From NCBI RefSeq assembly GCF_029264495.1, contig NZ_JARIBH010000058.1, positions 1-40,211 of the forward strand: a DNA stretch of 40,211 nucleotides, given 5' to 3'. Source of the DNA: Peptacetobacter sp. GTDB taxonomy: Bacteria; Bacillota; Clostridia; Peptostreptococcales; Peptostreptococcaceae. This document shows, one piece after another, positions 1-8,649 of the stretch. The first letter of the stretch is position 1, and every line of letters begins with the position of its first letter. The translations under genes and the position numbers were made by a program. Under the pieces are notes generated by a model. That model made no database searches. It worked only from the letters and a program-made list of their open reading frames with translations, and was not told the origin of the DNA.

Positions 1-1065
1 AAAAGAGTAGAAAGAGCAGGTGGAAAAACTAAAAAAGAAGCACTTCAAAAAATGGCTTTATTTGAAGCTGAAGTATTAAAAAAAGGATATAAGGAAGAAA
101 CTAAAATTACATTTAAAGAATTATTCGATATTTGGTTTAAAGAATATGTTGAGCTTAACTGCTCGATAAATACTCAAAACACTTATAAAAATAATGCTAG
201 ATTACATATTTTCCCTAAAATTGGCAATTATAAAATCGTCGATATAAAAGCTCGTGTTATAAATTCATTTTTTAATAACTTAAAAAAAGAAGGTTATAAA
301 AATTCGCAAGCTAGAATTTTAAGAAATATAATAAATTCTTGCTTGAATTATGCAGTTTTTCCATTAGAACTTTTGGATTCAAATCCTTGTAGCAATGTAA
401 AAATGCCAAAAATCGATGGTAAAAATGAAGAAAAAAAAATAATTTCTAAAGAAAATTTATACACTCTTTTAGATGCAGGAAAAGATATTTGTAATTTTAA
501 AGAAATGTGTCTTTTTTTATACAACACTGGAATGCGAGTTGGAGAAGCTCTTGCACTTCAATGGGAAGATATAGATTTTGAAGAAAAATTAATCCACATT
601 CGTCACACACTTATTCACAAAGATGTTAATGAATTTCAGCTTACTTCGACAAAAACAAGTAGCTCTTTACGAGATATTTATTTCAATAAAGATGTTGAAA
701 AAATATTAAAAAGCTTGAAAAAAAGTCAAAATGAAAATAAACTTAAATATGGATGCTACTATATTAATTATAAAGAAAATCTTGTATTTACAATGCCGAG
801 TGGCAAATTTATGACTCAACAACATTTTACAAATGCATCAGCAAGATTGAAAAAAACAACTGGTATTAATTTTTCAATGCATCTTTTCAGACATACGCAC
901 GCTACTATGATGTTAGAGGCTGGAGCTACAATGAAAGATGTTCAAACGCGACTTGGCCACGCTAATATTAATACTACAATGAATATCTATGTAAAATCAA
1001 CTGAAGATGCAAAAAAAGAAGCTTTAAAAAAATTCACTTCTTTTGCAAAAACTTCCGACATTTAG
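1..1065 (+). CDS. int: Tyrosine site-specific integrase, 5' end outside window
   Basis: Tyrosine recombinase that would integrate or excise a mobile element. The frame is open from base 1, and the residues before the first ATG (base 52) look like the end of an N-terminal arm-binding domain (GGKTKKEAL), so the true start lies upstream. Counting from that ATG, a SAM-like core-binding domain covers about residues 20-105 and the catalytic domain about 125-325. The catalytic set is complete: R162 (GMRVGEAL), K201, H277-x-x-R280, H303 (LGHANINTT) and the nucleophile Y313. It most resembles Tn916/phage-type integrases of Firmicutes. It lies at the window edge, ends in a repeat-rich spot, and is followed by chromosomal-looking genes. 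Family assignment is secure; the element type is unknown. Confidence 0.93.
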   Translation, partial: KRVERAGGKTKKEALQKMALFEAEVLKKGYKEETKITFKELFDIWFKEYVELNCSINTQNTYKNNARLHIFPKIGNYKIVDIKARVINSFFNNLKKEGYKNSQARILRNIINSCLNYAVFPLELLDSNPCSNVKMPKIDGKNEEKKIISKENLYTLLDAGKDICNFKEMCLFLYNTGMRVGEALALQWEDIDFEEKLIHIRHTLIHKDVNEFQLTSTKTSSSLRDIYFNKDVEKILKSLKKSQNENKLKYGCYYINYKENLVFTMPSGKFMTQQHFTNASARLKKTTGINFSMHLFRHTHATMMLEAGATMKDVQTRLGHANINTTMNIYVKSTEDAKKEALKKFTSFAKTSDI

Positions 1066-1097
1066 CAGATTGTCGGAAAAATGTCGGAATTATTTTA
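1053..1097. repeat. Inverted/direct repeat at integrase 3' end (possible att core or terminator)
   Basis: TTCCGACA (1053-1060) is answered by TGTCGGAA (1071-1078), and ATGTCGGAA recurs at 1081-1089 before an AT-rich run. The first arm overlaps the last codons of the integrase. It could be a weak terminator, a recombinase core-type site, or both. The distal att copy is outside the window, so the att reading is inference. Confidence 0.4.
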
Positions 1098-1160
1098 AAT
1101 AAAGTTGTTTTAGGCGTTGAAATTTCAATATTCTTTAGATTTTAAATTATAACAAAACAT

Positions 1161-1166
1161 TATAAT
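1161..1166 (+). promoter_or_regulatory. Possible -10 element for the ABC-F/MATE pair
   Basis: A perfect TATAAT lies 28 bases before the ABC-F start and 12 bases before its GAGGAGG. No good -35 is seen at 16-18 bases, so this is a weak call. Confidence 0.3.
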
Positions 1167-1194
1167 TTTAGGTAGCTTGAGGAGGTAGAAATTT

Positions 1195-3111
1195 ATGATT
1201 ATTTTATCATGTAATAACTTAAATAAGAGTTTTGGTGTTGAATCAATACTCGAAAACATAAGTTTTACAGTCAATGAGGGTGACAAAATAGGCGTCATAG
1301 GTGTAAATGGTACTGGCAAAACCACTTTATTTAAAATCATTGCCGGTTTATCAGACTATGATGGTGGAGATATATACACATCAAAAGACTGTGAAATTGG
1401 CTATTTAGAGCAGAATACAAATTTTTATTCAGATAATACTATTTTTACAGAAGTTTTAGAAGTATTTAATGATCTCATGAAAATGGAACAGGAATTAAGA
1501 GATATGGAACATCTTATTTCTGAAAAAAGTTCAGAAAAAAATTCTCCTGACTTACAAAAACTTATGGATAATTATTCACATAAATTAGAATTATTCCAAA
1601 ATTCTAATGGATATGGATATAAATCTGAAGTAAAAGGTGTTTTAAAAGGTTTAGGTTTTAACGATGATGAGTTAGAAAAACCTATTAAAATTCTTTCTGG
1701 TGGAGAAAAAACTAGGGTTTTACTTGCAAAATTGTTATTAAAAAAACCTACATTACTTTTACTTGATGAGCCCACAAACCATTTAGATGCCGATGCTCTT
1801 GAATGGTTAGAATTATTCCTTAAACAGTATAAAGGAACTGTTATTCTTATTTCTCATGATAGGTATTTCTTGGATCAATCAGTAAATAGAATATTTGAAA
1901 TACATAATAAAAAATTAAAAGCTTATAATGGTAATTATTCTAATTACATAGAAAAATCTGCTGTTGATAAAGAAATAGAAAGAAAAAAATATGAAGATCA
2001 ACAAAGAGAATTAAAACTACAAGAAGAATCAATTGAAAGATTAAAAGCCTATGGTAGAGAAAAGCATTTAAAACGTGCTAGAAGTAAAGAAAAAGCTCTT
2101 TCAAAAGTCGATATTATAGAAAGACCTGATGGTGATAGAAAAAGAGCAAAAATTAAGTTTATACCATCTACTGAAAGTGGAAATGATGTTTTATCTATAG
2201 AAAATGTTAAAATGGAGTTTCCTGATAAAATTCTTTTTAAAGATTTAAATTTAGATATTTATAGGGGTGAAAAAGTTGCTTTAATCGGTCCTAATGGTGC
2301 TGGAAAATCAACTTTATTCCAAATAATTATGAATGAACTAACTCCTATGGAAGGAACTGTAAAATTTGGAACGAATGTCCATACTGCTTATTTCCATCAG
2401 GAACAAAAAACTCTTAATTTAGACAATTCTATAATAGATGAAATTTGGGATTCTAATCCTCATCTTACTCAGACGGAAATTAGAACTATGCTAGGAGCAT
2501 TTTTATTTGAAAATGATGATGTATTTAAAAAAATATCATCTCTAAGTGGTGGTGAAAGAGCTCGAGTTGCTATTCTTAAACTTATATTATCTAATTCTAA
2601 TTTCTTACTTTTAGATGAACCTACAAATCATTTAGATATAGATTCAAAAGAAGTTTTAGAAGAAGCACTTTTAAATTATACTGGTACAATATTTACTATT
2701 TCACATGATAGATATTTTTTAAATAGAGTTGTCGATAAAATCCTTGTTCTAGGGGAAAATGGCGTTACTGAATATCTTGGAAATTACGACTATTATATAG
2801 AAAAGAAAAGACAACTTGCTGAGATGAATAAAGAAGAAGTCTTAGAAACTAAAACTAAAACACAAATAAAAGAAGAACGAAAAAAAGAAAAAGAACAAAG
2901 AGATATAGAAAAACGGAGTAAAAATAAGATAAAAAAATTAGAAAGTGATATTGAACAAATAGAAAAGAAAATAGCTGGACTTGATATTATGCTTTGTCAA
3001 GAAGAAGTTTATTCAAATCCAGAAAAATCTAAAGAGGTTAATTTAGAAAAATCTGAATTAGAAAATAAATTAGCTTCCCTTTATGAAAAATGGGAACAGA
3101 TAATGGAGTAA
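1195..3111 (+). CDS. ABC-F family ATP-binding protein (YdiF/Uup-like)
   Basis: Soluble duplicated-ATPase ABC protein without membrane segments. ABC-F proteins act on the ribosome, either as translation factors or by giving antibiotic resistance through ribosome protection. The first domain has Walker A GVNGTGKTT (about residue 36), signature LSGGEKTR and Walker B LLLLDEPTNHLD. The linker, roughly residues 245-320, is the charged arm expected to reach the ribosome. The second domain has GPNGAGKST, LSGGERAR and LLLDEPTNHLD. The last 80 or so residues are a Lys/Glu-rich coiled coil as in Uup/YdiF. GAGGAGG sits 9 bases before the ATG. The MATE gene follows after 4 bases, so the two are translationally coupled. 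The subfamily and any drug specificity cannot be read from sequence alone. Confidence 0.93.
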   Translation: MIILSCNNLNKSFGVESILENISFTVNEGDKIGVIGVNGTGKTTLFKIIAGLSDYDGGDIYTSKDCEIGYLEQNTNFYSDNTIFTEVLEVFNDLMKMEQELRDMEHLISEKSSEKNSPDLQKLMDNYSHKLELFQNSNGYGYKSEVKGVLKGLGFNDDELEKPIKILSGGEKTRVLLAKLLLKKPTLLLLDEPTNHLDADALEWLELFLKQYKGTVILISHDRYFLDQSVNRIFEIHNKKLKAYNGNYSNYIEKSAVDKEIERKKYEDQQRELKLQEESIERLKAYGREKHLKRARSKEKALSKVDIIERPDGDRKRAKIKFIPSTESGNDVLSIENVKMEFPDKILFKDLNLDIYRGEKVALIGPNGAGKSTLFQIIMNELTPMEGTVKFGTNVHTAYFHQEQKTLNLDNSIIDEIWDSNPHLTQTEIRTMLGAFLFENDDVFKKISSLSGGERARVAILKLILSNSNFLLLDEPTNHLDIDSKEVLEEALLNYTGTIFTISHDRYFLNRVVDKILVLGENGVTEYLGNYDYYIEKKRQLAEMNKEEVLETKTKTQIKEERKKEKEQRDIEKRSKNKIKKLESDIEQIEKKIAGLDIMLCQEEVYSNPEKSKEVNLEKSELENKLASLYEKWEQIME

Positions 3112-3115
3112 TTTA

Positions 3116-4489
3116 TTGAAAAATTTATTCGCTTTTAATGACGAAAATAAGAGATTTTTTAAAATTCTTTTTTCTCTTTGTATTCCTATAATAATACAAA
3201 ATTTAATTTCATCTTCAGTAAATGTAATAGATACTGTTATGATAAGTAGTTTGGGAGAAGTATCTGTTGCATCTGTTGGTGTTGCAAACCAATTCTTTTT
3301 TATTTTTAATATGTGTATTGCTGGTATTCTTGGAGGTTCTGGTTTATTTATTTCTCAGTTTTTCGGGAAAAATGATGTTTTGAATATAAAAAAAATAACC
3401 GCACTTAGTATTTTATTGGGATTACTACTTAGCTTACCTTTTGTTATTATAGCTTTTTTATCACCAGAAAGTATAATACATATATTTTCTCATGATTTAG
3501 AAGTTGTTTCTTTATGTAAAAAATATTTCAAAATAGTTGTAATTAGCTACCCATTTACGGCTATTAGTATGGGCTTTGGTGTATGTTCTCGTAGTATAAA
3601 AAATCCTAATATTGGTATGAAATGTAGTGCTATTGCTATTATAATAAATATATTCTTTAATTACGCACTTATATTTGGACACTTTGGTTTTCCTTATATG
3701 GGTGTAAGAGGTGCTGCACTTGCAACTTTAATTGCCAGAATTATAGAATCAATTATTATGATTTTTTATGTGTATATATATAAAAAAGACTATATGCTTA
3801 AATTTGATTTGAGTCATTTTGGCATGTTCAATAAAGAATTTTTATCTGCTTTTGCTTCTAAAAGCATTCCTATATTTTTAAATGAATCATTTTGGGCAAT
3901 TGCAACAGTTTGTTATTCCGTAGCATATGCTATGGCTGGAACTTCTGCTATAGCATCTAGTCAAATAGCTACTACCACTAGTAACTTTTTTATAATCACC
4001 GCAATGTGTGTTGCTATGGGTTCTTCAATTATGTTAGGTAATGAACTCGGTTCAGATCATATTGAAAGAGCTATTGAATATTCAAAAAAATTAGGTTTTA
4101 TAGTTACTGCTGTAGGTTTTGTAATGGGGATTTTATTAATTATTTCTATTCCAGGATTGCTTATTTTATTCAATGTTTCAGATACCATGAAACCTGATAT
4201 TATAAAAATATTTACAATAATGGCTATTGTAATGCCTTTAAGAGCTTTCAATACTTTTATAATTATTGGTGTTCTAAGAAGTGGTGGAGATACTAAACTA
4301 GCCTTAATAATAGAAATGTCTTCTATGTGGCTTGGTTCTGTTCCTCTTACTTTTTTAGCTGCAAAATTTGGAATTCCTATATATCTTCTTGTACGGTGTA
4401 CTTCTATTGAAGAAATTATAAAATTTATATTTGGTGTTCCTAGAGCTTTAAGTAAAAAATGGGCTGTTAATATTGTAAAAAATTTATAA
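3116..4489 (+). CDS. MATE family multidrug/cation antiporter
   Basis: Integral membrane protein of about 12 helices that exports organic cations or drugs using a sodium or proton gradient. The N-terminus carries the MATE pattern (IPIIIQNLISSSVNVIDTVM), followed by regularly spaced hydrophobic segments and the second-half repeat with a similar layout (about residue 250 on). The length, 457 residues, is normal for the family. The start is TTG, with GGAG 7 bases upstream overlapping the end of the ABC-F gene, so translation is coupled. The pair is closed by a bidirectional terminator. Substrate is unknown. Resistance is a possible shared theme with the ABC-F partner but is inferred only. Confidence 0.93.
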   Translation: MKNLFAFNDENKRFFKILFSLCIPIIIQNLISSSVNVIDTVMISSLGEVSVASVGVANQFFFIFNMCIAGILGGSGLFISQFFGKNDVLNIKKITALSILLGLLLSLPFVIIAFLSPESIIHIFSHDLEVVSLCKKYFKIVVISYPFTAISMGFGVCSRSIKNPNIGMKCSAIAIIINIFFNYALIFGHFGFPYMGVRGAALATLIARIIESIIMIFYVYIYKKDYMLKFDLSHFGMFNKEFLSAFASKSIPIFLNESFWAIATVCYSVAYAMAGTSAIASSQIATTTSNFFIITAMCVAMGSSIMLGNELGSDHIERAIEYSKKLGFIVTAVGFVMGILLIISIPGLLILFNVSDTMKPDIIKIFTIMAIVMPLRAFNTFIIIGVLRSGGDTKLALIIEMSSMWLGSVPLTFLAAKFGIPIYLLVRCTSIEEIIKFIFGVPRALSKKWAVNIVKNL

Positions 4490-4493
4490 AAAT

Positions 4494-4524
4494 AAAATCA
4501 GCTAGATATTATCTAGCTGATTTT
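4494..4524. terminator. Bidirectional intrinsic terminator between MATE gene and tsaD
   Basis: A 14-base perfect stem with a 3-base loop, flanked by A-rich and T-rich runs on its two sides. It can end both the plus-strand ABC-F/MATE transcript and the minus-strand tsa transcript, whose genes converge here. Confidence 0.85.
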
Positions 4525-4528
4525 TATA

Positions 4529-5545
4529 TTATTTTTCTGTTATTTGTAGATTTGGTACTGCATTTAAATTCATATCATCTACTCTACCTTTTATATAATT
4601 ATAATATCCTGCACATCCAATCATAGCTGCATTATCAGTACATAGAATTCCTGGAGGATATTTTACATCTATTTTATTTTCTTTACCTAAAATTTCTATC
4701 TTTTCTCTAAGTCCAGAATTTGAAGCAACGCCACCAGATAGTGTTATTATATTGTACCCTTTTTCTTTTGCAGCTTTGATAGCTTTATTTGCTAAAACAT
4801 CTGTTACAGCATCTTGGAATGAAGCTGCTACATCTGCTTCAACAATTTCTTCTTTTTTCATTTTTTTAGCATTTAGATAGTTTAATACTGCTGATTTTAT
4901 TCCACTAAAACTAAAATCATACCCTTCATCCATATAAGCTCTTGGGAATTCTATAGCATCTTTATTTCCTTCTTTTGCAAGTCTATCTATTATAGGTCCT
5001 CCTGGATATCCAAGGCCCATAGCCCTTGCAACTTTATCAAAGGCTTCTCCTGAAGCATCGTCTCTAGTTCTTCCTAAAATTTCATATTCACCATAATCTT
5101 TAACCTCTACTAGATGAGTATGTCCTCCAGAAACTATTAATGTTATAAATGGAGGTTTTAGATCTTTATGAGCTATATAATTTGCACTTAAATGACCTTC
5201 TATATGATTTACTCCAACTAACGGTATATCTAAAGTATATGCCATCGCTTTTGCATAAGATAACCCAACTAGTAGTGCTCCAACAAGTCCAGGTCCATAT
5301 GTAACTGCTATATGATCTATATCATTCATAGATATATTAGCTTCATCAATTGCTTGTTGCACAACTATATCTATATTTTCAATATGTTTTCTAGATGCGA
5401 CTTCTGGTACTACACCACCAAATTTTTTATGAATATCTATTTGTGTTGATATTATATTTGAAAGTACTTCTCTACCATTTCTTAATATAGAAGCTGCTGT
5501 TTCATCACAACTACTTTCTATCGCCAATGTTATTATATCCTTCAT
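4529..5545 (-). CDS. tsaD: tRNA N6-adenosine threonylcarbamoyltransferase TsaD
   Basis: Catalytic subunit that, with TsaB and TsaE, transfers threonylcarbamoyl from TC-AMP to A37 of ANN-decoding tRNAs (t6A). It shows the ASKHA-fold start ([13 protein letters not shown]), the metal-binding HIEGH pair (H114, H118), the nucleotide segment [11 protein letters not shown], and the terminal CTDNAAMIG motif. Length is 338 residues, normal. I place the start at the ATG preceded by GGAGG at 7 bases. A longer reading would begin inside rimI and lacks such a site. rimI ends 2 bases upstream, and tsaE, tsaB and rimI precede it in one operon. TsaC, which makes TC-AMP, is not in this window. Confidence 0.97.
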   Translation of the reverse strand: MKDIITLAIESSCDETAASILRNGREVLSNIISTQIDIHKKFGGVVPEVASRKHIENIDIVVQQAIDEANISMNDIDHIAVTYGPGLVGALLVGLSYAKAMAYTLDIPLVGVNHIEGHLSANYIAHKDLKPPFITLIVSGGHTHLVEVKDYGEYEILGRTRDDASGEAFDKVARAMGLGYPGGPIIDRLAKEGNKDAIEFPRAYMDEGYDFSFSGIKSAVLNYLNAKKMKKEEIVEADVAASFQDAVTDVLANKAIKAAKEKGYNIITLSGGVASNSGLREKIEILGKENKIDVKYPPGILCTDNAAMIGCAGYYNYIKGRVDDMNLNAVPNLQITEK

Positions 5546-5547
5546 TT

Positions 5548-6018
5548 TTACACCTCCGAAAGATGATTCCACATAATTATAGCATCTTCTCTATTGTCAC
5601 TATAGTATTCTTTTCTTATTCCAGCCATTTTAAATCCATATTTTTTATATAGATTTTGAGCTATTTCATTACTTTTCCTAACTTCTAATGTCATCGCAAT
5701 TATATTATTTTCTTTACAAAGATTTACCATTTCTTTTAAAAGTTCATTTCCTATCTTAAGTCCTCTATAATCACTATGAACTGCTACATTTGTTATATGT
5801 CCTTCATCTAGTATTAACCAAATACCTATGTATCCAACTATTTTAGATCCATTTTGTGCTACTAGGTATCTCGCATTATTATTTTTTATTTCATCTATAA
5901 ACGATTGTTTTGACCAAAAATCTTCAAAGCAATTTTTTTCAACTTCAAAAACTCCATCTACGTCATTTATAGTCATTTCTCGTATTACAAGTTCAGAAAT
6001 TTTTACTTTACTTTCCAT
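5548..6018 (-). CDS. rimI: Ribosomal protein S18 N-alpha-acetyltransferase RimI
   Basis: GNAT-fold acetyltransferase of 156 residues. The family acetylates the N-terminal residue of ribosomal protein S18, though RimI homologues may act more widely. The acetyl-CoA segment is [15 protein letters not shown] (about residues 81-95), and the C-terminal [17 protein letters not shown] pattern is RimI-like. It starts 9 bases after tsaB and ends 2 bases before tsaD, a common fusion-like arrangement in Firmicutes. GAGGG lies about 4 bases before the ATG, a rather tight spacing. Confidence 0.92.
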   Translation of the reverse strand: MESKVKISELVIREMTINDVDGVFEVEKNCFEDFWSKQSFIDEIKNNNARYLVAQNGSKIVGYIGIWLILDEGHITNVAVHSDYRGLKIGNELLKEMVNLCKENNIIAMTLEVRKSNEIAQNLYKKYGFKMAGIRKEYYSDNREDAIIMWNHLSEV

Positions 6019-6027
6019 AAAACCCTC

Positions 6028-6756
6028 TTATTTATTATCTTTTTTATTTTCTTCTAATTTTTTCATTTTTTCTTCGTACTGTACTTCAGCTTGAGATTTT
6101 CTTATGTATATTGGATTTACATCATAACAACTGTGTATTCCTTCTCCTTTTTTATACTTAGCAAGAGCAACAGCACATACACTAGATGCTTTTGTAACAT
6201 TATGAGAAACTGCTGGTATAATTATATTCTCTACACTTAATAACTTATCATAATATTTTGAAACCGCTTCACCAAGAACTATTGTTTCTTCGTTGCTATT
6301 TTTTATAATATTTATAAGTTCATCTATTTCTTTTACATCCATTCTTTCTAATTCCAACAGTTCATTATCTTTGTACTCATATTTTGCTGTATAAACTTGT
6401 GTTCTTTGTGCATCTAATATTGGATATATTTTTTTATTATTAAGATCCATATTAGCAGCTAAACTTTCCAATGCATTTACTGAAATTATCGGAATATCAT
6501 TTACATGAGATATTGCTTTTGCTGTTGCCATACTTATTCTAAGCCCTGTAAAAGAACCAGGCCCAACAGATACAGCTATAGCATCCATATCTTCTATACT
6601 TAAATCACTCATATTTAACATAGTTTCTATCATAGGCATTAATTTTTGTGAGTGAGTTTTCTTGTTATTTATGACAAATTCACATATAAGACAATCATCT
6701 TCAACAACAGCTATACTACAAGCTCTTGAAGATGTGTCCATTCCTAAAATTTTCAT
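6028..6756 (-). CDS. tsaB: t6A modification subunit TsaB (YeaZ)
   Basis: Non-catalytic ASKHA-fold partner that dimerises with TsaD and joins TsaE in t6A synthesis. The N-terminus MKILGMDTSSRACSIAV and the AVSVGPGSFTGLRISMATAK stretch (about residues 62-81) identify TsaB. There is no metal-binding HxxxH pair, as expected. 242 residues is normal; the tail is Lys/Glu-rich. The start ATG follows directly on the tsaE stop (TAAATG), with AAGGAG inside the tsaE end, so translation is coupled. Confidence 0.96.
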   Translation of the reverse strand: MKILGMDTSSRACSIAVVEDDCLICEFVINNKKTHSQKLMPMIETMLNMSDLSIEDMDAIAVSVGPGSFTGLRISMATAKAISHVNDIPIISVNALESLAANMDLNNKKIYPILDAQRTQVYTAKYEYKDNELLELERMDVKEIDELINIIKNSNEETIVLGEAVSKYYDKLLSVENIIIPAVSHNVTKASSVCAVALAKYKKGEGIHSCYDVNPIYIRKSQAEVQYEEKMKKLEENKKDNK

Positions 6757-7209
6757 TTAAATATTCATCTCCTTAACCATTTTTTCATATTTTTCTCCAA
6801 TAGGTTCAAATGTTATTTCTCGTCCCATATCTTTATATTTTAAATCTATTTTTAAATATTCATCTGGAAGTATATCTTCTATTAAATTAGACCATTCTAT
6901 TATACATACTCCTTCCGAATTTATATATTCATCATATCCAATGTCATACATTTCTTCGCTGCATCCTATCCTATAAACATCGAAATGATATAATGGTAAT
7001 CTTCCTTCATATTCATTTACTATTGTAAATGTTGGACTTGTTATGTAATCATCTATACCTAACGATTTTGCAAAACTTTGAGTTAATGTAGTTTTTCCAG
7101 CTCCTAAATCTCCAACTAAACAAATCACAGAACCTTTGTCTACAATTTTTCCCAACTTTTCTCCTATTTCTTTTGTTTTAGTTTCATCTTCTAAAAAAAT
7201 TGTTTTCAT
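6757..7209 (-). CDS. tsaE: t6A modification ATPase TsaE
   Basis: Small P-loop ATPase that turns over the TsaBDE complex. Walker A is GDLGAGKTT (residues 33-41), followed by the TSPTF motif and the FDVYR motif typical of TsaE. I choose the ATG four codons inside the longest frame, because ATGGAGA supplies a ribosome site 6 bases before it and nothing suitable precedes the outer ATG. That gives 150 residues. It is the first gene of the tsaE-tsaB-rimI-tsaD operon. Confidence 0.95.
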   Translation of the reverse strand: MKTIFLEDETKTKEIGEKLGKIVDKGSVICLVGDLGAGKTTLTQSFAKSLGIDDYITSPTFTIVNEYEGRLPLYHFDVYRIGCSEEMYDIGYDEYINSEGVCIIEWSNLIEDILPDEYLKIDLKYKDMGREITFEPIGEKYEKMVKEMNI

Positions 7210-7244
7210 CTTTTTCTCCATAACTTAAATTTATATAATTACTT

Positions 7245-7273
7245 TTTATATTATATTTACTTTCTATTTACAA
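7245..7273 (-). promoter_or_regulatory. Candidate sigma-A promoter for the tsa operon
   Basis: On the minus strand TTGTAA (7268-7273), 17 bases, then TATAAA (7245-7250), about 36 bases before the tsaE start. The region is very AT-rich, so chance matches are easy. Confidence 0.35.
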
Positions 7274-7297
7274 TATATTTTTATTTATAATATATCT

Positions 7298-8476
7298 TTA
7301 TTTTCTATAAACTATTTTACCATCTATAATTGTGTATAATATATTTCCATCAAAACCAAATGGAGAACCTTCCCATATTGAAATATCAGCATCTTTACCT
7401 TCTTCGATTGAACCTACTCTATCATCTATTCCCAATGTTTTTGCTGGATTTATACTAATTGCCCTTAATGCATCTTCTTTTTTCATTCCATTTTTTATAG
7501 CCATTCCTGCACACATTGGCAAATGTTGTATTGGTATAACAGGATGGTCTGTCATAAGAGATACTTCTATTCCTGCATTTGAAAGTATACCTGCTGTTTT
7601 TAATGATAAATTTTTTAACTCTGGTTTTGATCTATCTGTTATAGAAGGTCCTACTATTATAGGGTATTCTCCATTTTCTTCAAGAAGTTCTTCTACTATT
7701 AAATGTCCTTCTGTGCAATGATCTATCGTTAATTTCAAATCAAATTCTTTAGCTATTCTTATTGCTGTAAAAATATCATCTGCCCTATGAGCATGTGCTT
7801 TTAACGGTATTCTCCTTCTAAGAACTGGTATTAAACTTTCTAATTTCATATCATATTCTGGTCTATCTATATCATTTTCATCTGATTCGCTGTAAAAATT
7901 AACTTCATCCATATAATCTTGTGCTTTTTTAAAATTTTCTCTTAGTGATGCTGCTATTGCCATTCTTGTCTGAGGAGATTTTTCATCTTGACCATAACAG
8001 CTTTTAGGATTTTCTCCAAATGCTATTTTTATAGCTACTGGATTTTTTATTATCATTTTATCTATTCTTTTCCCAAATGTTTTTATAGCTATACATTGTC
8101 CTCCAATTACATTAGCACTTCCAGGAGTTACACATACAGATGTCACTCCACCTTCATATGCTTCTCTAAAAGTATGGTCCATAGGATTTATAGCATCTAT
8201 AGGATTTAAATTTGGCGTTATAGGATCTGTTTCTTCATTTCCATCTGCACCTTCAAACCCTATTCCATCTTCCCAAAGACCAAGATGTGTATGAGCATCT
8301 ATAAATCCCGGAAAAATATTTTTACCTTCTACATCAATTACTTCTATTTCTTCTTTAAAATCATTTATATCTATTGATGTGTCTATTTTTTCTATCTTTT
8401 TATCTTTTATAAGTATATCACCTTTAAACTCACCATTTGTAACTGTATTTATATATCCATTCTTTAAAAGAATCAT
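7298..8476 (-). CDS. Amidohydrolase family protein, substrate unknown
   Basis: Cytoplasmic TIM-barrel metal hydrolase of 392 residues, of the imidazolonepropionase/prolidase-like group. It shows the beta-strand-1 metal ligands DAHTHLG (about residue 60), later histidines in HAHRADD and DHCTEGH, and the barrel-end Asp in MTDHPVIP. The C-terminal ADISIWEG-type segment closes the small beta domain. It is not in a hut or pyrimidine cluster and stands between tex and tsaE as a single gene with its own promoter. The N-terminus and GGAAG 7 bases upstream support the ATG. The reaction (cyclic amide, peptide or similar) cannot be deduced. Confidence 0.85.
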   Translation of the reverse strand: MILLKNGYINTVTNGEFKGDILIKDKKIEKIDTSIDINDFKEEIEVIDVEGKNIFPGFIDAHTHLGLWEDGIGFEGADGNEETDPITPNLNPIDAINPMDHTFREAYEGGVTSVCVTPGSANVIGGQCIAIKTFGKRIDKMIIKNPVAIKIAFGENPKSCYGQDEKSPQTRMAIAASLRENFKKAQDYMDEVNFYSESDENDIDRPEYDMKLESLIPVLRRRIPLKAHAHRADDIFTAIRIAKEFDLKLTIDHCTEGHLIVEELLEENGEYPIIVGPSITDRSKPELKNLSLKTAGILSNAGIEVSLMTDHPVIPIQHLPMCAGMAIKNGMKKEDALRAISINPAKTLGIDDRVGSIEEGKDADISIWEGSPFGFDGNILYTIIDGKIVYRK

Positions 8477-8526
8477 TTATCATCTTCCTTTCTATGAATA
8501 ATTTTTTCCACATTGTTTCATATTAT

Positions 8527-8555
8527 ATTATATTAGAAATTTTTTAGCTTATCAA
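8527..8555 (-). promoter_or_regulatory. Sigma-A promoter of the amidohydrolase gene
   Basis: TTGATA (8550-8555), 17-base spacer, consensus TATAAT (8527-8532) on the minus strand; the predicted leader is about 44 bases. It lies just after the tex terminator. Confidence 0.55.
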
Positions 8556-8605
8556 TTTTATTATATTTTTTAATTATTTATAATTTTATTTTTTTAATTT
8601 ATTAA

Positions 8606-8638
8606 AAAATACTGCTGAAAATAATTCAGCAGTATTTT
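8606..8638 (-). terminator. Intrinsic terminator of tex
   Basis: A stem of about 13 bp (around CTGCTGAA/TTCAGCAG) with a 5-base loop and a T run on the minus strand, 12 bases after the tex stop. Confidence 0.85.
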
Positions 8639-8649
8639 AAATTTATTTT

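Noticed and set aside
5828-6094. Plus-strand 88-codon frame inside rimI/tsaB
   Set aside because: No ribosome site, and it is a low-complexity shadow of the minus-strand genes.
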